Source: an uncultured Clostridia bacterium (GTDB lineage Bacteria; Bacillota; Clostridia; Oscillospirales; Acutalibacteraceae). Taken from it: DNA of 12,112 nt. Positions 1-7,100 of this stretch are shown piece after piece. The position numbers were made by a program, and so were the translations under genes. The notes under the pieces were generated by a model. The model did no database searches. It was not told where the DNA came from and saw only the letters and a list, made by a program, of their open reading frames with translations. Positions within the stretch are counted from its first letter, which is position 1; every line of letters begins with the position of its first letter. Location of the stretch: NCBI GenBank assembly GCA_947165115.1, contig CAMUZD010000024.1:1-12112 (forward strand). The letters are read 5' to 3'.

Positions 1-183
1 GATATAGAAGCCGTCCGCTCCGCAGCCGCGCGAAATGCTGTCGCCGATTGCGAGGTAGCCGCCCTCTTTGCCGTATTGGTGGACCGTCTCCGCCGTCGCG
101 CCGGAGGAATTCAGGCAGAGCGCACCCGTGAGCATAATCATTGCAAGCAAAACCGAAACAATCTTTACTGCTTTTCTTTTCAT
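1..183 (-). CDS. Secreted SGNH/GDSL-like hydrolase, N-terminal part (runs off the left edge)
   Basis: Reading leftward from the ATG at 183-181, 61 codons stay open to the window edge. The product begins MKRKAVKIVSVLLAMIMLTG, a basic start followed by a hydrophobic core, and then ALCLNSSGATA, so it has a typical export signal (about residues 1-31). At residues 44-51 it reads LAIGDSIS, which resembles the GDS(L/I) block that carries the nucleophilic serine of SGNH-family esterases and lipases; Ser49 would be that residue. The remaining catalytic blocks lie outside the window, so the substrate cannot be named. A ribosome site AGAGGG lies just upstream and a good promoter is at 225-253. The family call rests on one short motif plus the signal peptide; the signal peptide is the firmer part. 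Confidence 0.7.
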   Translation of the reverse strand, partial: MKRKAVKIVSVLLAMIMLTGALCLNSSGATAETVHQYGKEGGYLAIGDSISRGCGADGFYI

Positions 184-205
184 ATTATCCCTCTTAAAAA
201 CGGAT

Positions 206-220
206 TTGTGAAATTCACAA
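206..220. promoter_or_regulatory. 15-bp palindrome, candidate operator for the SGNH hydrolase gene
   Basis: TTGTGAAATTCACAA has 7-bp perfect arms around one central base. It lies between the -10 box (225-230) and the ribosome site of the leftward gene, where a bound repressor would block transcription. It has no T-run and is too AT-rich for a good terminator. The regulator is unknown, and the operator role is inferred only from symmetry and position. Confidence 0.4.
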
Positions 221-224
221 TAAT

Positions 225-253
225 ATTATAAACGAAAATGCAGTGTATTTCAA
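225..253 (-). promoter_or_regulatory. Sigma-A promoter for the leftward SGNH hydrolase gene
   Basis: On the minus strand TTGAAA (253-248) and a perfect TATAAT (230-225) are separated by exactly 17 bases (247-231). The -10 box lies about 41 bases upstream of the start codon at 183. Five of six bases in the -35 box match the consensus. Confidence 0.75.
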
Positions 254-274
254 CAGTCAAAGCATCCCGAAATC

Positions 275-302
275 AAAGAGACTGCCCGCAGGCAGCCTCT
301 TT
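275..302 (-). terminator. Rho-independent-like terminator after the phosphodiesterase gene
   Basis: AAAGAGACTGCC and GGCAGCCTCTTT form a hairpin with a CGCA loop and one A/C mismatch. It starts immediately after the TAA stop at 306-304 of the leftward gene. On the minus strand it is followed by CTCTTTGATTT, a moderate T-tract. Read on the plus strand the T-run is better, but no plus-strand gene lies to its left, so termination of the leftward operon is the sensible reading. Confidence 0.6.
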
Positions 303-303
303 T

Positions 304-1086
304 TTATACATCAAGTATTTTGCCTTCCCATTCGGGATCTGAATCGACGCCGAGCAGGGAATTGATTGTGGGCGCGATGTCGAGAATGCTGCCGCCGTCC
401 TTGACGCCGCCTGCTTTTGACGGCAGGCGGACGATAACCGGAATCATCATATCCTCGGGTGTGTCATAGCCGTGAGTTCTCGCGTGGCCGCCGTGATCCG
501 CAGTGACGATGACGGTATAGTCATCGGGAATGCCTCTGCATATATTTTCAATGCAGTCCCAGCTGCCGTTCACCGCGCGTAAATATTCATCGCTCATCCA
601 GCCCGAATTATGGCCCGCCGCATCGGACCAGCCGAGATAGACAAAGGTGAAATCGGGCAGATCCGAGGCAATATAATCCTTCGCGATACCTGCAAGGCGC
701 GGATTCGCGTTTTCATAGCCGTAAACGTGGCCTGAAACATAGCAGGAATATGCGAGCGAATCGGGGCGCGCCAGATCCTTGATTTCCTCCCAGTTATAGA
801 AGAGGGCGCATTTCTTATCTGCCCTGCGCAGGACTTCGCAGATTCCGTTGACCGGCCTCACCTGCGGCACATAGGTATTCGTGAGAATTCCGTGCCGCTC
901 GGGAGTTACCGAGTGAAACAGCGACATGTGGCAGGGGAGAGTGACCGACGGAATAACCGTCTGCGCATTCGGGAAATACACGCTTTCGGAAAGCATTTCT
1001 GTTACGAAGGGATGCCCGCATGCCTCAAGGGAATCCGGGCGCATCCCGTCAACAAGTATCAGAACGACTTTATTCATATCAGTCAT
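304..1086 (-). CDS. Alkaline phosphatase superfamily phosphodiesterase / nucleotide pyrophosphatase-like enzyme
   Basis: This 260-residue protein has the metal-site layout of type I phosphodiesterase/nucleotide pyrophosphatases. Asp13 lies in VLILVDGMRPD. Thr49, in VTLPCH, is the expected nucleophile. Asp155 and His159 lie in SDAAGH. Asp197, His198 and His205 lie in TADHGGHARTHG. All seven two-zinc-site positions are therefore present, and the enzyme should be active on phosphate or phosphonate esters; the substrate is unknown. No signal peptide is visible, so it is probably cytoplasmic. It overlaps the end of the upstream C11 protease gene by 8 bases (ATGACTGATATG) and has no clear ribosome site of its own, which points to translational coupling. 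A second ATG at 1077, one base after the upstream stop, is an equally possible start. The catalytic core is compact compared with larger family members. Confidence 0.85.
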   Translation of the reverse strand: MTDMNKVVLILVDGMRPDSLEACGHPFVTEMLSESVYFPNAQTVIPSVTLPCHMSLFHSVTPERHGILTNTYVPQVRPVNGICEVLRRADKKCALFYNWEEIKDLARPDSLAYSCYVSGHVYGYENANPRLAGIAKDYIASDLPDFTFVYLGWSDAAGHNSGWMSDEYLRAVNGSWDCIENICRGIPDDYTVIVTADHGGHARTHGYDTPEDMMIPVIVRLPSKAGGVKDGGSILDIAPTINSLLGVDSDPEWEGKILDV

Positions 1087-3469
1087 TCGGGATAACCGGC
1101 GTCCAGTATTCGTTATCGTAGCTGTCTGTCATAAGATAGGTGGCAGAGCATTTTTCGGGATTCGGAACATAGACATCGGAAATCTTGTGCTCGCCGTTGT
1201 AAATGAGCGTATCGCCCATGCGGTAGGAATCCTGATATTCGCCGTCATAGGTATAATAGTCGCAGACGAATTCAATCTTATCGCCATTCTTGAGCGCTTC
1301 CATACCCTTGGCGACGGTTTCGGTTTCACCGTCTCTGTAATCCATGCGCGCACCTGCAATGTATCCCTCGGGATGCTCTTTATCGAATACGATAATCAGA
1401 TTTGCCCTGTCGCCGTTGAGCAGGACGGGCACTCTGCCGGTGGTCGTATCCTTATATGTATCGATATGATAATAGGGAACGGGCTGGTCGTCAATTGCGA
1501 GCCAGGTGCCGCCGAAATCGCTGATAAGAACGCCTTCGTCCGTGATTTTATACACATTGTCAAAGCCCATATCAATATAGCCTTCGCCGTCATCATAGAA
1601 GAGATTGAGTTCAAGCGACTGAATCTGCTTCCACTGGCTCTCGCTGAGAGTCATCTGATAATTGCCGTCAACCTTTGTCCAGGCGAAGTTTGAGGTATCG
1701 AGCTGGTTGCCCGAAATTGTTGCGGCCGCAAGGTCAACATCAAGATTTCTGCCGAGGAACGAACCGGCAAGGCCTGCGAGATCACCGAGGCCGCCGAGGC
1801 TCGAGGAGGATGAAGTTGCACCGCCGCCGAGGAAGCTGCCGAGCAGGCTCGTGATATCAATGCTCGAAGCGGGCGACTGGCCTGCAAACTGACCGAGGAG
1901 CGAGGGCAGCGGCGAAGATGCCTGCGTATCCTGGGCCACTACCTGACCTGCAAGCTCGAGTGAAGCGAAGGATTTGATACATTCGGTATAGTTGCTGTCG
2001 ATATCGAGCGATTCATAAGCCTGAACCGCGCTCTCAACTCTCGAAGTCTTCTTATACGGGAAGTAAATTGCGAGGCCGTATGCGTTGCTTATGGATGATG
2101 AAGTCTTATTGTATTTGACCGCGCCGAGAATCGCATCCGCGAGACCTTTCGCGTCATCGGTGCCGATATTGTATGCGAGGTGAACGAGGTCAATCTGGTC
2201 CGTCTTGCTCGAAACCGCGAATTCACGCGTATTTGCTCTCGCATCGGAGATTACTTTATAATCGTTGCTCTTGAGCGTTGAAACGGTCTCGGTCGCAAAT
2301 TTGCTGAATTCGGAGGGAACGGTCGCGGTGAGCTCCGCGAGGTCAACCACAGAAAGAGTGGTCTTCTGGCCGGGGCACTTCTGATTGCAGAAGCTTACAA
2401 AATCATCAACGATGATCTTACCGATTTCAAGAGTCTCCATCGAGGGATTCTTTGAAAGGGCGGTCAGCCAGTTGGTATAATACCAGCCGACGCCGGGCTC
2501 GGTCTCTTCCGAGCCGATAAGATAATCGGCATAGTTATCGAGCATAAGGGCGTTTTCGAGAGTTCCCATAAGGCAGGCGTCAAAGCCGATGAAATCGAAT
2601 TTTGTGCCCGAGGCCTTGAGAGCGTCGTTGATACCCTTGAGAGTGAGCGAACCCGCGGTCTTGTTTCTCTCATCATATCCGAAACCGGAAATCGAGCCGC
2701 CGCCGTGATCCCACATTATGAGCATATTGCGGTTTGCGGGATAGTTCTTCGTGCAGTAATTTATGAATTTGGTCAGAGTAGCCGCCTTGGTCATCGGGTC
2801 TCTGCCGTCATTCTGAACCAGGCACTGCATCTTGCCGTTCGCGATTTTCCATATCTGGTTCACGCTGTTGCTTATCTGGCTGATTTTCCAGGAAGTGCAG
2901 CCGCCGGTATAGATTATAACATCGACATTGCTGCCGAGCGTTGCCGCCGCCATTTCCTTCATATCGTTGCTCGCCATGCCGCCCTTTGTTTCAAGGTCGG
3001 TGCCGCACATATAGACCATAACGGTCGCTTTATCTCTGCTGTCGCCGTAAATGACGGTTCTCTTTGCGCGCGCGCCTTCGGCAACCGTCTTATCGAGCTT
3101 GCCGGTGTTTGCGGTTGTCACCCAGTCGGATGAAACGGCGCTGTTCGTGAATGCGCTGAAAATGCTCGCTGTCGGAGTGGAAATATTATTTGTCGGCGTC
3201 TCGTTTCCGCCGCCGAGCAGACCGCTGAGTCCGAATCCGCCGCCTCCGAGAAGCAGAGCGAGAATTATCGCGATAATTCCGCCTTTTCTGGCGCCGCCCG
3301 AGCGCACGGGACCGCCTCCGCCCTGCGAACCGCCGGATGACGGTGACGGATTGCCTCTGCCGTGATAACCTTCCTGCCTGCCGACAGGACCCGATCCGAG
3401 GCCTTCGCCGCGTTTTTCAATCGGCTTGCCCTGACCGGTAACATTCTTCTGACGACCCTGCTGTTCCAT
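1079..3469 (-). CDS. Clostripain-family (peptidase C11) cysteine protease with membrane anchor
   Basis: This is a 796-residue protein. Residues 1-63 are Gly/Arg/Ser-rich and hydrophilic. Residues 65-86 form a single hydrophobic segment (IIAIILALLLGG onward), which suggests a cytoplasmic tail and an exported body. The C11 catalytic core covers about residues 145-500. His255 lies in MWDHGGG and Cys299 in GFDACLMGTLE, the family's His/Cys dyad, and GLAIYFPY (about 465-472) is a conserved block near the end of the core. C11 enzymes usually cleave after Arg or Lys; specificity here is inferred. After a Gly/Ser/Leu-rich linker (about 515-575), roughly 220 residues rich in Asp, Tyr and Gly form a C-terminal region I do not recognise. 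The start has an excellent ribosome site, AAGGAGG, at 3483-3477, and a consensus promoter upstream. The downstream phosphodiesterase gene overlaps its stop codon. Confidence 0.88.
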   Translation of the reverse strand: MEQQGRQKNVTGQGKPIEKRGEGLGSGPVGRQEGYHGRGNPSPSSGGSQGGGGPVRSGGARKGGIIAIILALLLGGGGFGLSGLLGGGNETPTNNISTPTASIFSAFTNSAVSSDWVTTANTGKLDKTVAEGARAKRTVIYGDSRDKATVMVYMCGTDLETKGGMASNDMKEMAAATLGSNVDVIIYTGGCTSWKISQISNSVNQIWKIANGKMQCLVQNDGRDPMTKAATLTKFINYCTKNYPANRNMLIMWDHGGGSISGFGYDERNKTAGSLTLKGINDALKASGTKFDFIGFDACLMGTLENALMLDNYADYLIGSEETEPGVGWYYTNWLTALSKNPSMETLEIGKIIVDDFVSFCNQKCPGQKTTLSVVDLAELTATVPSEFSKFATETVSTLKSNDYKVISDARANTREFAVSSKTDQIDLVHLAYNIGTDDAKGLADAILGAVKYNKTSSSISNAYGLAIYFPYKKTSRVESAVQAYESLDIDSNYTECIKSFASLELAGQVVAQDTQASSPLPSLLGQFAGQSPASSIDITSLLGSFLGGGATSSSSSLGGLGDLAGLAGSFLGRNLDVDLAAATISGNQLDTSNFAWTKVDGNYQMTLSESQWKQIQSLELNLFYDDGEGYIDMGFDNVYKITDEGVLISDFGGTWLAIDDQPVPYYHIDTYKDTTTGRVPVLLNGDRANLIIVFDKEHPEGYIAGARMDYRDGETETVAKGMEALKNGDKIEFVCDYYTYDGEYQDSYRMGDTLIYNGEHKISDVYVPNPEKCSATYLMTDSYDNEYWTPVIPND

Positions 3470-3476
3470 AACAAGA

Positions 3477-3483
3477 CCTCCTT
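3477..3483 (-). promoter_or_regulatory. Ribosome binding site that fixes the C11 protease start
   Basis: AAGGAGG lies 7 bases before the ATG at 3469 on the minus strand. It is a full-length Shine-Dalgarno match at good spacing, and it confirms that the unusual Gly-rich N-terminus is translated. Confidence 0.9.
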
Positions 3484-3500
3484 GAATTTAATCCGCCTAT

Positions 3501-3530
3501 ATTATACTTTTTTTATTGCAAAAGTGTCAA
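3501..3530 (-). promoter_or_regulatory. Consensus sigma-A promoter for the C11 protease / phosphodiesterase operon
   Basis: On the minus strand a perfect TTGACA (3530-3525) and a perfect TATAAT (3506-3501) are separated by 18 bases. The predicted transcript would begin near 3494, giving a leader of about 25 bases that contains the AAGGAGG site. Strong constitutive transcription is expected from the boxes alone. Confidence 0.85.
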
Positions 3531-3539
3531 TACATTAAT

Positions 3540-3562
3540 AAAAAAGGGAGAAGGCTTCTCTC
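3540..3562 (-). terminator. Minus-strand terminator-like hairpin just upstream of the C11 promoter
   Basis: On the minus strand GAGAGAA-GCC-TTCTCCC forms a 7-bp stem with one G-T pair and is followed by TTTTTT. It would stop leftward transcription before the C11 promoter. No leftward gene now lies upstream of it; the neighbouring gene at 3671 runs the other way. The stem is short, so the call is tentative. Confidence 0.4.
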
Positions 3563-3615
3563 GTCCGGTAAATGCATTTATTGAAAAAAAGTTTCAACAT
3601 ATTAAACAAAAACCA

Positions 3616-3644
3616 TTGACAATTATATTGTAAAATTATATAAT
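3616..3644 (+). promoter_or_regulatory. Perfect consensus sigma-A promoter for the central gene block
   Basis: TTGACA (3616-3621) and TATAAT (3639-3644) are separated by exactly 17 bases in a very AT-rich stretch. The predicted start of transcription is near 3651, leaving a short leader with AAAGGAGGG at 3656-3664, 6 bases before the ATG. This is the only strong plus-strand promoter seen before 10679, so it probably serves the YbjN-like gene and, by readthrough, the protease gene. Confidence 0.85.
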
Positions 3645-3670
3645 ATTAAAAAATTAAAGGAGGGTGTTTT

Positions 3671-4084
3671 ATGAACATCAACATGAAAATGACAATGGCA
3701 TTTCTCGATTCCAAAGGTGTCGGATATGAGGCTAACGAAGAAAAAAATCTTATTAGAATTAAATCGGCCACCAAGAATATGGATCCAGGAATAGAGGTTC
3801 TTGTTATTTTTGATGAGGGCGAAACAATCGGTCTTCGTACATTTGGTTATGTTAATTTCCCTGAAGAAAAGACAGAACTAATGTATAAGATTTGCTCTGA
3901 AGTAAACAAAGATTACAGATGGGCAAAGTTTTATGTAGATGAAGAATATCATATGGTTACTCTTGCTGATGATGCGGTTGTCGAACCCGATACATGCGGA
4001 GAAGAAGTATTCAGACTTGTCGGCAACCTTGTTATTATTGGTGGAGATGCTTATCCCCACTTTATGAAAGGTCTTTGGGGTTAA
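3671..4084 (+). CDS. YbjN-like small protein (type III secretion chaperone-like fold)
   Basis: This 137-residue soluble protein has no signal peptide or membrane segment. The opening MKMTMAFLDSKGVGYEANEE, then an IRIKS strand, a GIEVLVIFDE strand, the turn GYVNFPEEK, a helix with ELMYKICSEVNKDYRWAKFYVDEE, and a late helix before GNLVIIGGDAYP follow the pattern of YbjN/bacterial sensory-transduction-regulator proteins. Those are small alpha/beta folds related to secretion chaperones, and members mostly act as binding proteins, not enzymes. The start is set by AAAGGAGGG 6 bases upstream. It stands directly before the AAA+/M41 protease gene, with a hairpin between them, so a role as an adaptor or substrate chaperone for that protease is plausible but is inference. 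The family call is from pattern memory and is moderate. Confidence 0.65.
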   Translation: MNINMKMTMAFLDSKGVGYEANEEKNLIRIKSATKNMDPGIEVLVIFDEGETIGLRTFGYVNFPEEKTELMYKICSEVNKDYRWAKFYVDEEYHMVTLADDAVVEPDTCGEEVFRLVGNLVIIGGDAYPHFMKGLWG

Positions 4085-4100
4085 TCGGAAAAGAATCTTT

Positions 4101-4137
4101 GCTGCAGCTATTGATTTAGCTGCGGCTTATTTACTAT
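4101..4137 (+). terminator. Hairpin between the YbjN-like gene and the protease gene, likely leaky terminator
   Basis: GCTGCAGCTA (4101-4110) pairs with TAGCTGCGGC (4117-4126) over 10 base pairs, one of them T-G, around the loop TTGATT. TTATTTACTATT follows, a broken T-tract. The small gene would be expressed at a higher level than the protease if this stops part of the transcripts. No separate promoter for the protease gene is evident in the 72-base gap. Confidence 0.65.
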
Positions 4138-4156
4138 TGAAGGAGTTATATTAACT

Positions 4157-7100
4157 ATGGGAACAGGTTTTAAAAATGTAATTGAAACCGTATATGAATT
4201 GGGCAAAAAATTGGATGCAAATGAGAGCTCTTTATGGTTGCAGATATTATTTGGATATGCAAGTCTTCTCGAGATGAAGGAAGCAACGTTGAAAGTACTA
4301 ATGCCGGACTCGGAAAGTATTGAAGATCTCGAGGGTGCACGGAAAGCGTTTAAAGAAAAAGCAATCCAGCCAAGATTGATTAAGCAAGGTTTGAACTTGG
4401 TGATCAGTTATTTTGAGCCTGATGATAGCGCCAATGTCCTTTGCAATAACGCTTTGAGTAAAGAGGATAACAACAACGAGAGTTCTTTTGCTTTTCTCAA
4501 AGCTTTAATTGACGCATTGCAAAACGATTTCTTATCTTTGTTTGGTATGGATTCATCACTTGATGCAATCCTTAGTTTTACAAAAGAGAAAAATGAATCT
4601 GCTGAAGTAATGAGTGCAGATAATCAAAACAAAGACAATGGCGGACTTGAAGATAATACAGAATCGGACGAAGAAAAAGAAGCAGAGAAATTACCAGTTG
4701 ATGAATCTGAAGAGGAAAAGCAACCGGATTTGCTTGAACTTTCCAGAATATACAGGAAATTACGAATTGACTTGCTTAATGCTGTTAAAGGGCAGGAAGA
4801 TGCGGTCGTAGAGTTCTTCAGGGGATGTTTCCAGGGAGACGTTCTTTCGGACAGCTTTTATAAAAAGCCAAAGGCTATTTTCCTTTTTGTAGGCCCTCCG
4901 GGTGTCGGAGAATTCCAACTTGCTCGGACAGCAGCGGAAAGCTTGAATATACCATGCAAAATATTTAACATGGGCGAATACTCTTCCAATCAGTCTTATG
5001 AGAGTTTTATTGGAAATGCAGATAACAACGATAAAGGGGTAAAGTTTAACAGAGAACAATTAATTGATTTCGTTGAACGTCATCATAAATGCATATTGGT
5101 ATTTGATGAGATTGAAAAAGCTAATACATATACATTACAGATTGTTCTTCAGATACTTGATCTCGGTGTTCTGGAAAATCAGCACAATGAAACAAAAACT
5201 GATTTCAGCAATACCATAATTATTTTCACATCAAATTCTTGCGGCAGTATATATGAAAAGAATTACGGAAATGTTACAAAAACAGCAAAAGAAACCATTC
5301 TTGCCGCATTGCAAAATGAGAAGAACCCCAATACTGACAAGCCGGTTTTTCCCATTGAGATTTGTTCGAGAATTCCGATGGAAAACATTATTATGTTCCG
5401 CCACTTGGGGACAGAGCAGATTGCTGAGATAGTGAAAGAGAAGTTTGAAATAACGACCGATCAGATCAAGGACCAACACAGTTTAATTACAACTCTTGAC
5501 CCAAAGCTGCCACTTCTCTTCCTTTTCAATAAGGGCGGAAGAATTGATCCACGAATTGCAATGAGTCAAAGTCGGGACTTCATAAAAAATGAACTGTTCG
5601 AAATAGCATTTCAGATTGAAAGTCACGAAGATCTTGTAGATAACGCAGAGGCCATAAAGTTTGAGATTGACATTGATTCATGTGATATCGAAATCAAAGA
5701 ATTATTTGAAAATGAATCTGTTGTTGAGATCGGTATACTGTGTGAAGAAGACAGCCGAAAAGCATTCTCATTACCAAAAAACTATTCAGTTAAGTTTTTT
5801 GATAATGCGGAGGATTTGGTAGAATATACAAAGCTGAATCCCACCATGATTATTATCGATCTCACCTTTGGTATATCAGAAAAAGGTCAGAGAGGCGTGA
5901 GCATAGATGATCTGGATTCGGTTGGAGTCAAGGCTTTTGATATGGTTGCCGAATTACAGGAAGACACCTGCTTGTATGTGCTTGAATCCGGGGATTCTCT
6001 TACAGAAACAGACAGAATGCTTTATTATAAAAAAGGCGCGTCAGGTTTTATCAAATCCGATGTTTCTGAATCAATGAATCGCGAGATAACGGAAATTGCA
6101 GATTCCATTAATCTGGAGAAAAAAGTTGATATGCTCAGCAAATCAGGTTATTACATTGATTATAATACTTCTCAGGAAAGAATCGGCAGCACATTAACCG
6201 TTAGATTTCACTCGCTGGCCAAAAAGAGAAACAAAGATTTCTTTAATGATGTAAATTTCTTATCCGATGATGAGAGACCGTCGGAAAGGTTTTCGGATGT
6301 TATCGGAGCAAAGAACGCAAAAGAAGAGCTCAAGTATTTTATTAAATATCTTTCGAATCCAAGGAAGTTCATAAGAAACGGCGGAAAGCCTGCAAAAGGA
6401 GTCCTTCTCTACGGGCCACCCGGCACAGGCAAAACAATGCTTGCCAGAGCGATGGCGGGAGAATCAGATGTATCCTTTATTCAGACCTCGGCAACCGAAT
6501 TCCTTGATAAGTGGCTTGGTCAAAGCGAGCAGAATGTCCGCAATCTGTTTGCAAAAGCCAAGGCAAAAGCGCCGGCAATCATTTTTGTTGACGAAATAGA
6601 TGCAATAGGAAAAACAAGGAACGGACAGAATCCACATGTAGAATCAGTCCTCAATGCATTTTTAACCGAATTTGATGGCTTCAGAGTAGATATAAATCAT
6701 CCGGTTTTTGTGCTGGCCGCTACGAACTACAGCCTCGAGGGCAGCGCAACCTCGCTTGACCCCGCGCTGGTAAGAAGATTCGACAACAGAATTCTTGTTG
6801 ACTTGCCTGATGAGAGCGAGAGAGAAGATTTTCTTCATAGAGTTCTGCCTAAAAAGGGCTTTGTAGATACCAGCGAAGATGTAATCCATAATATTGCTGC
6901 CAGAACGCCCGGCACCAGCATAGCGATTATTCAGAATGTTGTTGATCTTGCTTACAGAAACGCTCATAAAGAATCACGCAAGCCTAACGGAAATGACCTT
7001 CTTAATGCACTTGAAGAGTTTTTGCATGGCGAGAAACATGATTTCGGTGAAGACTACTATAAATCTGTAGCTATTCATGAATCGGGCCACGCCTACGTCG

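Noticed and set aside
926..1693. Long plus-strand open frame of 255 codons opposite the phosphodiesterase and C11 protease genes
   Set aside because: It spans the junction of two well-supported minus-strand genes, lacks a ribosome site, and its composition is what the antisense of GC-rich codons gives.
4157..4700. N-terminal membrane anchor of the FtsH-type protein
   Set aside because: The most apolar stretch (LWLQILFGYASLL) is short and amphipathic, so it does not make a membrane segment.
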